Position numbers and translations under genes: made by a program
Notes under the pieces: model-generated
What the model saw: the letters and a program-made list of their open reading frames with translations, nothing else
What the model was told of the DNA's origin: nothing
The model's database searches: none
In this document: positions 18,072-25,696 of the stretch, one piece after another
Numbering within the stretch: the stretch's first letter is position 1
Layout of the letters: each line of letters begins with the position of its first letter
Assembly: GCA_023423935.1 (NCBI GenBank)
Contig: JAFAEQ010000030.1
Span: 1 to 64,000 of the forward strand
DNA length: 64,000 nt
Direction of reading: 5' to 3'
DNA from: Pseudomonadota bacterium
Lineage (GTDB): Bacteria > Pseudomonadota > Gammaproteobacteria > Steroidobacterales > Steroidobacteraceae

Positions 18072-18482
18072 ATGCTTCATTCCATCGATGTCTTGATCGT
18101 CGATCCCTGCACCGAGGATGCGGAGCGCACTGTCGCCGCCGTCCGCCGCGCATCGCCAGGCGCAAGCACGGTTCGTTTGCAGGATCCGCGGCAGGCGATG
18201 CGCCTGATGTTCGATCAGGGACTCTTCACATTCGAGCCGCAGTTGCCGCGCCTGGTCTTTCTCGAACCGAAAGGCATCGCGATCAACGCTCGTGCGATGC
18301 TGAAACGGATGCGCGCACGCAATGCGACCCGCGAGGTGCCCGTCGTCGTGCTATCGGATTGCGCTCGCGCCGGTGAGATCGCGCAGAGCTACTTGATGGG
18401 CGCCCGGGATCACGTCGTGAAGCCTGCGCAACCCTCGCGGTATTTCGCTGCCGTGGAGCGCGCGATGACTCTGTGGCTGTAA
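18072..18482 (+). CDS. Stand-alone receiver-like protein lacking the phosphoacceptor Asp
   Basis: This 136-residue single-domain protein has the response-regulator receiver fold. The first strand DVLIVD and the beta5-end lysine (HVVKPAQP) are present. The position that should be the phosphorylated Asp (LVFLEP) is Glu65, and the second acidic-pair residue is Pro12. Glu can mimic a phosphorylated receiver, so this may be a constitutive or partner-binding pseudo-receiver. An in-frame ATG at 18042 is an alternative start. It converges with a paralogue at 18486-18965, with only 3 bases between the two stop codons. Confidence 0.8.
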   Translation: MLHSIDVLIVDPCTEDAERTVAAVRRASPGASTVRLQDPRQAMRLMFDQGLFTFEPQLPRLVFLEPKGIAINARAMLKRMRARNATREVPVVVLSDCARAGEIAQSYLMGARDHVVKPAQPSRYFAAVERAMTLWL

Positions 18483-18485
18483 AGG

Positions 18486-18965
18486 TCAGGCCGCAGGTGA
18501 GGCGCCGAGACTTGCGCGCGCGTGCGCTCTGGCACCGCGAGGCGCCTTCGGCGCAAGACATCGCGTGACGACCTTCGCGATCTCTGCCGAGAATTTTTCC
18601 GGATCCTCCGGTTTGGCCACATAGGCACGTGCGCCGAGGGAGTACGCAGACTGCATCGCGATGGGATTCGCGTTCGCAGCGAGGACGATGACAGGCAGTT
18701 CACGCGTGGCAGGCTCGCGACGCAGGCGCTCGAGGAGTTGCAGCCCATGCAGTCTTGGAACATGCAGCTTGAGCAGAATCAGTCCCGGGGCGATATCCGG
18801 GCGATCCTTGTAGAGACCGGTGCGAAACAGGAAGTGCGAAGCAGTCTCGCCATCGATCAGACGCACGATGGCGGGGTCATCCATGGCTGTCTTGAGCGCT
18901 CGGGTCGTATGCCCGGCGTCTTCATCCGAATCATCGATCAGTAGTACATCGATCCGCGAGTGCAT
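18486..18965 (-). CDS. Stand-alone Rcp1-like receiver with Asp-to-Lys substitution
   Basis: This 159-residue protein matches single-domain receivers of the Rcp1/CheY type. The acidic pair is intact (LLIDDSDEDA, Asp11-Asp12), as is the beta5 lysine (YVAKPEDPEKF). At the phosphoacceptor place the sequence reads LILLKLHVP, with Lys66 instead of Asp. The conserved Thr/Ser is replaced by Ala (IVLAANANP). Canonical phosphorylation therefore looks impossible. A basic, Ala-rich tail follows the domain. The start is set at 18965 (MHSRIDVLL); the frame is open to 19001. It is a paralogue of the adjacent convergent receiver. Confidence 0.82.
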   Translation of the reverse strand: MHSRIDVLLIDDSDEDAGHTTRALKTAMDDPAIVRLIDGETASHFLFRTGLYKDRPDIAPGLILLKLHVPRLHGLQLLERLRREPATRELPVIVLAANANPIAMQSAYSLGARAYVAKPEDPEKFSAEIAKVVTRCLAPKAPRGARAHARASLGASPAA

Positions 18966-19060
18966 CGATTCGATCCCATGCTGCCTGTTACTTCTGGACA
19001 CGAACCAGGCGGCGAAAAGGATCCACGATGGCGGGTGAGATATTCACCGACAGCGCGGTG

Positions 19061-20326
19061 TCAGAAGGTCGACTCGACGCCGATCGACACCTGATTCACG
19101 ACGTAATCCAGATCCGCGGAAGCAGAATCGTTATCGACGTAGGAATAGCGCGAGAGCAGTCTCCACCGCGACGTCAGCGTGCGCTCCAGCGACAACCCCA
19201 CTTCGGTGAGCGTCTCGCTCCCGAAGGACGCTTTGCCATAGCGATTGCGTTGCAGAGCGGCCTCGACCTCGACGCTCCACCAACGACTGAGATCCCGCCC
19301 CGCGCGGAATTCGAACTGGTGGCGCCGCGTCGGCAACGAATCCTGATCCTGACGATTGATCTCGTACTCGTACGAGGCGCTGTAGCGAATATCGTCGGCG
19401 TAGTAACTCACGCGCGTGAGGGCTTCGTGGCGCGTGCCATCGAGGCCGGAATACCGTGATCCCATGCCATCGAGCAGGCTGAATCGATAGCGCGCCCTGA
19501 AGCGCCAGTGCTCGTCGAGATCGCGCGTGCTCTGAAACGAGAGGCTGCGACGCGTTTCGAACGAGTCGTTGTTCAGTCGCAAGTAACTGACCTGAAAGCG
19601 TCCTTCGTGTGCCCAGTCCTGCGCGTCGAAGCTGTAGCGCACCCCGCCAAACAGGCTCACGAGATCGTAGTCGTCCTCCTCGAAGTAATCGACATGCGAG
19701 AAACCGGCATCCACGCGCCACGGAGAATCGAACACCAGGTTCACGCCTGCCTGCGCTTCGGTGAACACATCGGACCTGCCGCTCACATCGAGCACGGTCG
19801 AATCCGATGTCAGCGTCACGTTGTCGTCGTATCCGATGCCCGCACTCAGATACACGCCCCAATCAAAGTAGTCGCGCGCATCGGCCGTATCGGGCGCATC
19901 GGACTCGTCGAGTTGACGACTCGCGAGCGACTGCAGCCGCTCATCGTTCGTCTCCTGCTGCACCCGTCGGAACCAGGCCTCCGCCTCCGCCGTGTTCTTC
20001 TGGGCGCGCGCAACGAGCCCCAGGTTGTAGTGTGCGAGCGCACTCATGGCGGGATCGCGTGCAGCGTCCTCGAAGGCTCGTCTCGCACGCTCGAGCTCGC
20101 CGGCACGATAGGCCGCTACGCCGATATTGAACGATACGGCCGCGGTGCTCAGACCCGCCTGCGCTGCCGACTCGAAGCTGCGCAAAGCACCTGCGTAATC
20201 CCCTTGCTCGAAGGCGCGACGGCCGGCATCGAACAGGTCTCGCCCCGGAGCCGCCGCGATGGCGTTCGATACGCAAGCACACAAAAGAATGCTGAGGATT
20301 TCAGCGTGGAGGCCGGCCCGGAGCAT
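19061..20326 (-). CDS. TPR-containing outer-membrane beta-barrel protein
   Basis: This 421-residue protein has a signal peptide (MLRAGLHAEILSILLCACVSNAIA/AAPG). Two or three tetratricopeptide units follow (about 29-135: GRRAFEQGDYAGALRSFESA, then FNIGVAAYRAGELERARRAFEDA, and YNLGLVARAQKNTAEAEAWF). The rest is amphipathic beta-strands from about 160 (YLSAGIGYDDNVTLTSDS) ending in VESTF, with a terminal Phe as in outer-membrane barrels. The TPR-plus-barrel architecture is used in exopolysaccharide or lipoprotein export, but no specific family can be fixed. The start at 20326 overlaps the upstream charged-protein gene by 26 bases. It is last in the ECF sigma operon. Confidence 0.78.
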   Translation of the reverse strand: MLRAGLHAEILSILLCACVSNAIAAAPGRDLFDAGRRAFEQGDYAGALRSFESAAQAGLSTAAVSFNIGVAAYRAGELERARRAFEDAARDPAMSALAHYNLGLVARAQKNTAEAEAWFRRVQQETNDERLQSLASRQLDESDAPDTADARDYFDWGVYLSAGIGYDDNVTLTSDSTVLDVSGRSDVFTEAQAGVNLVFDSPWRVDAGFSHVDYFEEDDYDLVSLFGGVRYSFDAQDWAHEGRFQVSYLRLNNDSFETRRSLSFQSTRDLDEHWRFRARYRFSLLDGMGSRYSGLDGTRHEALTRVSYYADDIRYSASYEYEINRQDQDSLPTRRHQFEFRAGRDLSRWWSVEVEAALQRNRYGKASFGSETLTEVGLSLERTLTSRWRLLSRYSYVDNDSASADLDYVVNQVSIGVESTF

Positions 20327-20798
20327 CCGTCGGAGGGCGCCCCGGTGGTCCGTCGCGTTCGCGTCGATCCTCTTCGCGCCGCGCTTCTTTACGCTGCTCG
20401 TGCGCTTCCTTGGCACGCTCCTTCGGACCGTCCGGTGCGTCTCTGCCGCGTTCCTTATCGGGCCGTTTGTCATTCGCGTCGCCCCTTCCCTCGCTTTTCT
20501 TCGGGTCCGGATCGTTCTTCTTCGCGTCCGCGTCCTTCGCCTTGTTCTTGTCGCCAGGTTTGTCCCCTCGCTTGGCGCTGGGCGGCGTTGGCTTCGGTAA
20601 TGGAATGCGCAACGCCTCGTTGGGCTGCCGCGGCTGTGGGTCGTCCAGCACCTGCATGGTGACGTCGAGATCGTCGTCGTCCTTGGCGATGTTCTTGTCC
20701 TGTGCCGATGTCAGCGGCGCCACGGAAAGCAGCGCGAGCAACAGCGGACCGCGCCTGAATCGTTGCAAGGCGCTTCTCATCCGATGGCCGACCGTCAT
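20301..20798 (-). CDS. Secreted, highly charged low-complexity protein
   Basis: This 165-residue protein has a signal peptide (RRGPLLLALLSVAPLTSA/QDK). After an acidic segment (KDDDDLDVTMQVLDDP) comes a Lys/Asp/Arg/Glu/Pro-rich tail resembling an intrinsically disordered region. There is no recognisable enzyme domain. Its ATG overlaps the anti-sigma stop as ATGA, and its end overlaps the barrel-protein gene. It is thus translationally coupled within the four-gene ECF operon and probably works in the periplasm with the barrel protein. The function is unknown. Confidence 0.72.
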   Translation of the reverse strand: MTVGHRMRSALQRFRRGPLLLALLSVAPLTSAQDKNIAKDDDDLDVTMQVLDDPQPRQPNEALRIPLPKPTPPSAKRGDKPGDKNKAKDADAKKNDPDPKKSEGRGDANDKRPDKERGRDAPDGPKERAKEAHEQRKEARREEDRRERDGPPGRPPTDAPGRPPR

Positions 20799-21334
20799 GA
20801 CTTCAGTCCGCGCTGATCGCGCACACGCACGTTCACCGTGACGCTGCGACGCTTGCCGGCATGCTCGACCACGGCGAGCAGTACGCCGTCTCCTGCATTG
20901 CGGGCGACGACAGGAAGCGAGAGCAGATTCGGGCCGCGACGCAAGTTCGCACGCCAGTTGACCTGCTGTTGATCATCGAACCCATCCAGCTCGATGCCAC
21001 CGACGGCCGCGACCCGGATGTCGGTATCGGGCAGGTCGCGTTCCGCATCGATCAGTACTTCGATCTGTCTCACTTCATTCACGGCAAGCTTGATCGGTTG
21101 CGACGGCGAGGTCGTCGGGGCTCGCCACACTGCAAAGCAGACAGCGACCGCCAGCAGCGCGCCTGCCGCCACACCCGCCCAGGTCTCCGCGTGATTCAGA
21201 AACGCGGGCCACACCGAGTGTCGCTGTGGACGCTGCGTCGCTCTCGCCAGCGCGCGATCGACGAAGCCAGGTCTCGGCTGCGGCGCAGGAAGGTGCCTCA
21301 GGGCTTCGATGATCCGGCGCTCCCCTTGATCCAT
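20795..21334 (-). CDS. Putative anti-sigma factor (single-pass membrane protein)
   Basis: This 179-residue protein has a cytoplasmic N-terminus (1-45, MDQGERRIIEALRHLPAPQP), one transmembrane helix (about 50-70, TWAGVAAGALLAVAVCFAVW), and a periplasmic beta-rich domain. The gene starts 2 bases after the stop of the ECF sigma factor. Topology and position fit a regulator of that sigma factor, although no zinc-binding ZAS motif (HxxxCxxC) is seen, so the assignment rests on context. The frame is open upstream, but the ATG at 21334 is the one coupled to the sigma gene. Confidence 0.72.
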   Translation of the reverse strand: MDQGERRIIEALRHLPAPQPRPGFVDRALARATQRPQRHSVWPAFLNHAETWAGVAAGALLAVAVCFAVWRAPTTSPSQPIKLAVNEVRQIEVLIDAERDLPDTDIRVAAVGGIELDGFDDQQQVNWRANLRRGPNLLSLPVVARNAGDGVLLAVVEHAGKRRSVTVNVRVRDQRGLKS

Positions 21335-21336
21335 GC

Positions 21337-21981
21337 TCAGAAATCCAACTGAGAAGTGCCGACCGGCGCGGCATGCACCAGCAATTGCCGAAGTCTCGTG
21401 CGCGCCCGATGGAGTCGCGATTTGATCGTTCCCACCGCCGTGTCCGTGAGCGATGAAATGTCCGCGAGCGTATATCCCTCGACATCGTGCATGGTCAGCA
21501 CCACTCGATGCTCCGTCGGCAGGTGCGTCCACGCTTCGATGATCCGTTCCTGCGCGAACTCGCGATCGGCGAGCAGCTCGGGATCTGCGGTTGCATCGAT
21601 CGCCTCTTCTTCATCTGTTTCGTCATCCGTTCCGGTCATGTGATATCTGCCGAACTCGACCGGTGAGCTGCGTTCGCGACGCACCTGATCGACGAAGATC
21701 CGATACATCACGCGCATGGCCCACGGCCGCACCTGCTCGATCTGACGCAGGTCGTCGAGCATTGCAAACAGCCGCACCAACAGCTCCTGTACCAAATCTT
21801 CCGCGCGCTCCTGCGAACCGGTCCAGCGATAGGCCGACCGATACAGCGCAGGCACATGCTGGCGCATCAAACCCTCGAACTCATGCGCAGCGTTCGAAGC
21901 GCCGGGGTGACGTCGACTGTGGTTGTACAGCCAGGTCATGGCCCTTCTACTGGCACGAAGGAGCGCGCCGAAGGGTTCCAT
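21337..21981 (-). CDS. ECF-type RNA polymerase sigma factor
   Basis: This 214-residue sigma-70 family member has region 2 at about 35-100 (YRSAYRWTGSQERAEDLVQELLVRLF, in pieces, then PWAMRVMYRIFVDQVRRE) and region 4 at about 150-205 (LPTEHRVVLTMHDVEGYTLADIS and GTIKSRLHRARTRLRQLL). An acidic linker joins them. It heads an operon with a putative anti-sigma factor, a secreted charged protein and a TPR/barrel protein. It probably directs an envelope-response regulon and its own operon. A second ATG at 21939 is possible. Confidence 0.9.
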   Translation of the reverse strand: MEPFGALLRASRRAMTWLYNHSRRHPGASNAAHEFEGLMRQHVPALYRSAYRWTGSQERAEDLVQELLVRLFAMLDDLRQIEQVRPWAMRVMYRIFVDQVRRERSSPVEFGRYHMTGTDDETDEEEAIDATADPELLADREFAQERIIEAWTHLPTEHRVVLTMHDVEGYTLADISSLTDTAVGTIKSRLHRARTRLRQLLVHAAPVGTSQLDF

Positions 21982-22319
21982 GCCGGTGATGCGACACGTG
22001 CGCGCGCGTGCGCTCGTCCTGAAGACGTGTGCGCCGTTGGTCGTTCGTCATTCCTGCCGGAACAGGAATCCGCCCAGATCGTCATTCTTCGCCGCCCCGT
22101 CGAAACCCGCCGTGGCACAGAACGACCTACAGTGTCGTTGTGTTCCCACACACCGACGCCGGGTCATCGAACGGTCGACCTGAGCTGAGGCGCGCACGCA
22201 ACGGAACAATGTGCATACAGTCGGGTCGTAACGACAGAACAAAGGCGGACAGACACCGGACGGCTCAGCCGGTAGATTCAACCCATTCAAACAAGCGTCA
22301 GCGGCGCGCGAGTCTGGAG

Positions 22320-22568
22320 ATGATGACGAACAAGCGTTGGAAAGATGACGAGTCCGCACCCGTCGCTGCTTCAGAGGAAGGCATGGCACCATCGACGACC
22401 GATCGGGGCGCGAGAATCGAGGACCGATGGCCTTCACTCTCCAGCAGCGAACGGCTATCGATGCTGCGCAGTGTGTCGGTGACCGAGTCGATCTTCGTTC
22501 GCGCCCACTGGGACGAGTTGCCCACCTTCGCGCGCATCGCCCTGCAGATGCGCTATGACGTGACCTGA
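22320..22568 (+). CDS. Small hypothetical protein
   Basis: This 82-residue hydrophilic protein has an ATG at 22320 preceded by a purine-rich TCTGGAGA-like site overlapping the start. The C-terminal half (RWPSLSSSERLSMLRSVSVTESIFVRAHWDELPTF, quoted in part) looks protein-like and helical. No family is recognised. It converges with the serine hydrolase gene. It could be spurious. Confidence 0.4.
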   Translation: MMTNKRWKDDESAPVAASEEGMAPSTTDRGARIEDRWPSLSSSERLSMLRSVSVTESIFVRAHWDELPTFARIALQMRYDVT

Positions 22569-22580
22569 ACCGATGCAGAT

Positions 22581-24131
22581 TTACGGCGTCTTTATCTCGA
22601 GCCTGAGGCTCTGAATCGACGCAGGTCGCGTCGGCGCCAGCAGGACCACACCGCCAACGCGTCCGCTCGCACAACGCCAGGTGAACTCGCCCGCGAGCGC
22701 TCCGGTCGCTTTGATCGCCGCATCGGTCGCGCACTCGCCCACTTTCTTTTTCAGCGTCGCCAGATCGCTCTGCCATCCAGCTGCATCGCGATCCATCAGA
22801 AAGTTCATGGCGAGATGCTGGCCCGCTACCGCAACATCGCCGCTGCGATAGATCTCACCCACCGCTGCATAAGCGCTCGCAAGATCCTCACTGATCGGCA
22901 CCACGCGTTCCTTGAGCAATCCGGCTTTCTTCAGTTCCACTGCCGCATCCCACACGGCGACTGACGGACCCGCATACGTTCGATTGGCAAACGCGAATAC
23001 GCCCACTCCGTAATCCGGCATCAGCATGACGTGCGACCCATAACCCGGATAGCCGCCGCCATGATAGAGCGTGAGTCCGAGATCGCAGTCGACGGCAACC
23101 CACATGCCCATCCCGTAGGTCGCGACCTGCTTGCAGGACTGTGCACCCGAGCGTCCGAAGCGATCGCGCAGACGCGGAAAATTCAGACCCTGCACCAGCT
23201 CGCGCACCGTTGCGCGCTTGATCGGCCCCAGGTCCGCTTCGTCGCGCGCGGGCCAGGCCGACAACAGAAACGCAACCCATCGCGAGTAATCGTTCGCACT
23301 GGTTTGCAGTCCACCCATTGCACCGAAAGCACCGTGCGCCATGGTCGGCTCGGCCTTCCATCGATCGTCTTCCCAGCGGTATCCCAGCGCGCGCCGCTCG
23401 CGAGGCGCCTCATCGACAACGAAGCCCGACGAGCTCATGCCCAGCGGCTGCAGAATGGTCTTGCCAATGGTCTCGGCGTAGGGCTTTCGGGAAACGTTCG
23501 TGACGATGCGACCGAGCATCGCGAATCCCAGATTCGAATACTCCATACCGAGACCCGGTGTGCGCGTGAATGGAACTCCCTCGCGCAGGAGTTTCGAGAA
23601 TTCCTCTTCGGGAAGTGGCGTCTGCCGATCGCCCCAGGGATCGTCGGTCACGAGCCCGCCCGTGTGATTGAGCAGATCGCGCACACGAATCCGCGGCGAG
23701 TCCTGGGTGGGATAGTTCCAGCCGCGCATCTCGCGCACATAGGTTTCCGCAAGCTCATCGAGACGCAGCTTCCCGTCGTCGCGCAGCTTCAGAACAGTGA
23801 GCGCAGTGAAGGCTTTCGTCATCGATGCGATACGAAACAGCGTGTCTGCATCGACGGGACGCTTCGAATCCAGATCCTGAACGCCGAGACCTTTGACGTA
23901 AATCAAGCGGCCGTCGGAGACGATGCCGTATACGAGCCCGGGCACGTGCGCATCGAGCGCATAGTTGGCAAAGATCTCGTCGATTCGCGAGACGGTATCG
24001 CTCGGCAATGAACTGAAAGCTGCACCGTTCGCGTGCGTGAGCCCGCTCTGAAGCACCAGCAGCAGGATCAACGTCAGAACAAACCCGTGACTCCATCCGC
24101 TGTTACGCCTTGCATCGATCGACGATCTCAT
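22581..24131 (-). CDS. Exported serine beta-lactamase-like hydrolase (class C/esterase family)
   Basis: This 516-residue protein of the penicillin-binding/beta-lactamase (Pfam Beta-lactamase) fold has the catalytic SxxK motif as SMTK (Ser103, Lys106), the YxN motif as YSN in GLGMEYSNLGF, and an HxG-type motif in LYHGGGYPG. A signal peptide or anchor occupies about 15-35 (FVLTLILLLVLQSGLTHA). A C-terminal extension of about 120 residues follows the catalytic domain. Such proteins act as esterases or peptidases on periplasmic substrates more often than as true beta-lactamases. ATG 24131 has GAGGT seven bases upstream. Confidence 0.87.
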   Translation of the reverse strand: MRSSIDARRNSGWSHGFVLTLILLLVLQSGLTHANGAAFSSLPSDTVSRIDEIFANYALDAHVPGLVYGIVSDGRLIYVKGLGVQDLDSKRPVDADTLFRIASMTKAFTALTVLKLRDDGKLRLDELAETYVREMRGWNYPTQDSPRIRVRDLLNHTGGLVTDDPWGDRQTPLPEEEFSKLLREGVPFTRTPGLGMEYSNLGFAMLGRIVTNVSRKPYAETIGKTILQPLGMSSSGFVVDEAPRERRALGYRWEDDRWKAEPTMAHGAFGAMGGLQTSANDYSRWVAFLLSAWPARDEADLGPIKRATVRELVQGLNFPRLRDRFGRSGAQSCKQVATYGMGMWVAVDCDLGLTLYHGGGYPGYGSHVMLMPDYGVGVFAFANRTYAGPSVAVWDAAVELKKAGLLKERVVPISEDLASAYAAVGEIYRSGDVAVAGQHLAMNFLMDRDAAGWQSDLATLKKKVGECATDAAIKATGALAGEFTWRCASGRVGGVVLLAPTRPASIQSLRLEIKTP

Positions 24132-24265
24132 CGGTACCTCGAACTGCAACCGCATCTGATCGGATAGTAGGGCCTGCTCATACTGAATTGATACTCTGAG
24201 TGTCGCTCTCGAGCGCCGGCCCGCCGACACGATCGCAGCGCGCCTCCATTAGAATGCGTTCAACT

Positions 24266-24799
24266 ATGAGCACACGCTTCGAACCTACCATCCGTCGAGC
24301 GACCGCGGCAGACGCAGCGGCGCTTGCAGCACTCGGCGCCGAAACGTTCACCGAGACATTCGGCCATCTCTACCCACCGGAAGATCTTCAGGAATTTCTC
24401 GCTCGCAGTCATTCAATCGAAGCCTGGACTCGCTCTCTCAACGATCCAGGGCGCGGGGTGTGGCTGGCGATGCTCGGGCAGGAGCCGATCGGCTTCATCA
24501 GCGTCGGCGCATGCAAGCTGCCTGTCGAAAATCGCGAGGCGAGCGCCGGCGAGGTCCAGCAGCTCTATGTGGTCTCCCGACACCACAACCTGCGTCTTGG
24601 CTCGCGCTTGATGGATCTGGGTCTGCAATGGCTCGAAACCGAGGGTCGCACGCCGATCTATATCGGGGTTTGGTCGGAGAACTTCGGCGCGCAACGCTTC
24701 TACGGCCGCTACGGGTTTACCAAAGTCGGCGAGTACGGATTTCCGGTCGGCAAGACCGTCGATCACGAATTCATCCTGAAGCGACCGCTCAGCACATAG
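24266..24799 (+). CDS. GNAT-family N-acetyltransferase
   Basis: This 177-residue acetyl-CoA-dependent acyltransferase starts with the typical TIRRATAADAAALAALGAETF strand-helix (quoted in part). The acetyl-CoA site appears as QLYVVSRHHNLRLGSRLMDLG, matching the V-x-x-x-x-x-x-G-x-G/S loop. The ending is NFGAQRFYGRYGFTKVGE. The substrate is unknown. The next segment downstream is a repeat element that begins 11 bases after the stop. Confidence 0.88.
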   Translation: MSTRFEPTIRRATAADAAALAALGAETFTETFGHLYPPEDLQEFLARSHSIEAWTRSLNDPGRGVWLAMLGQEPIGFISVGACKLPVENREASAGEVQQLYVVSRHHNLRLGSRLMDLGLQWLETEGRTPIYIGVWSENFGAQRFYGRYGFTKVGEYGFPVGKTVDHEFILKRPLST

Positions 24800-24810
24800 T
24801 TCATGAACTA

Positions 24811-25109
24811 GTGGACTGTAACGACTGATTCGAGAGTGCTGCTTTGGTCGTCATTCCGGATTCCCGTCGGTGACAGGGCTGGACCCCGGCCTTCGCCGGG
24901 GTGACCCCTTTAGGGCCTTCGCCGGGGTGACCCCTTTAGGGCCTTCGCCGGGGTGACCCCTTTAACGGCGTTCGCCGGGGTGACCCCTTAACGGCCTTCG
25001 CCGGGGTGACCCCTTTAGGGCCTTCGCCGGGGTGACCCCTTAACAGCCTTCGCCGGGGTGACATCAATGCCGGGGTGATATCAATACTGAATCGGCTGTT
25101 ACAGGTCAC
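24811..25109. mobile_element. MITE-like element with terminal inverted repeats and internal 26-bp tandem repeats
   Basis: The left end (GTGGACTGTAACGACTGATT...) and the reverse complement of the right end (GTGACCTGTAACAGCCGATT...) match at 16 of 24 positions, including TGTAAC and GATTC. Inside are about seven copies of a 26-bp unit built around CCTTCGCCGGGGTGACCCC. The first 48 bases (24807-24854) recur identically at 49647-49694. There is no transposase inside. The element is small and non-coding, so it would need a transposase elsewhere. Confidence 0.65.
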
Positions 25110-25422
25110 GACACCGCCTCGCGAGTGCTCCCGTAACGCGCAAAGGAACTTGTCGCGCGAGCGCCGCATTGCGAAAGGTCGAAACAGCTCCCGAGTACGG
25201 AATTGCTGAGACCCGTCCCGTGATCAAGGCGCTTCAAGTCGATTCATCTCATCGACCACTGCCGAAAGCTCAGTGGCGCCTGCGCAAGCACGGACCGGCT
25301 CGACTCGTCCCCGCCGTCGTCAACAACGGCATCGCTCCCTCCCGCAGCTACTCGAGCTCGATGCTCGCCAACACCTGCTGCACAGCCTTGCTCTCGCAGG
25401 GCGCACCTGTCTCTCCGCCCTA
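25110..25422. other. Gene-free spacer between two repeat elements
   Basis: About 310 bases with no convincing gene. An 84-codon frame exists (25169-25423) but its translation lacks any recognisable character. Confidence 0.4.
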
Positions 25423-25532
25423 GGGAAGCTCTGATCTATCGACTTCGCTGACCTTCGCAAGTCTGCAACTGGTTGAAATGCTTCGGTGGGCGAAGCAACT
25501 TTGGTTGCGAATGGCGATTGATCAGAGAGGTT
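25423..25532. mobile_element. Small MITE-like element, family 2, copy 1
   Basis: The ends are imperfect inverted repeats: CTCTGATCTATCG at the left against CTCTGATCAATCG (reverse complement) at the right. The left 42 bases (GGGAAGCTCTGATCTATCGA... CTGACCTTCGCAAG) match, in opposite orientation, the element at 37645-37725. It is non-coding. Confidence 0.6.
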
Positions 25533-25696
25533 AATGGCGCGCAAGCCCAGCGCGAATCGAGCACGAAGCTCTGTTCGAATGAACGCGCTGTCGCCTGATC
25601 GGCTGCAGCTTCGTTTCGCATTGCCCGTGAGACTTGAACGTGAGAGCGCATTCCATCGATCGCTCTTCGGACGTCGCTCGTCCCGAAGACAGCGGA

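Noticed and set aside
22581..24131. Antibiotic-resistance beta-lactamase
   Set aside because: The motifs fit the large serine hydrolase family with C-terminal extension; resistance activity cannot be claimed.
24880..25070. CRISPR array
   Set aside because: Repeats of 26 bp are directly adjacent with no spacers, so this is a simple tandem array, and no cas gene is near.
25169..25423. 84-codon open frame between repeat elements
   Set aside because: No ribosome-binding site, no recognisable composition, lies in a repeat-rich spacer.
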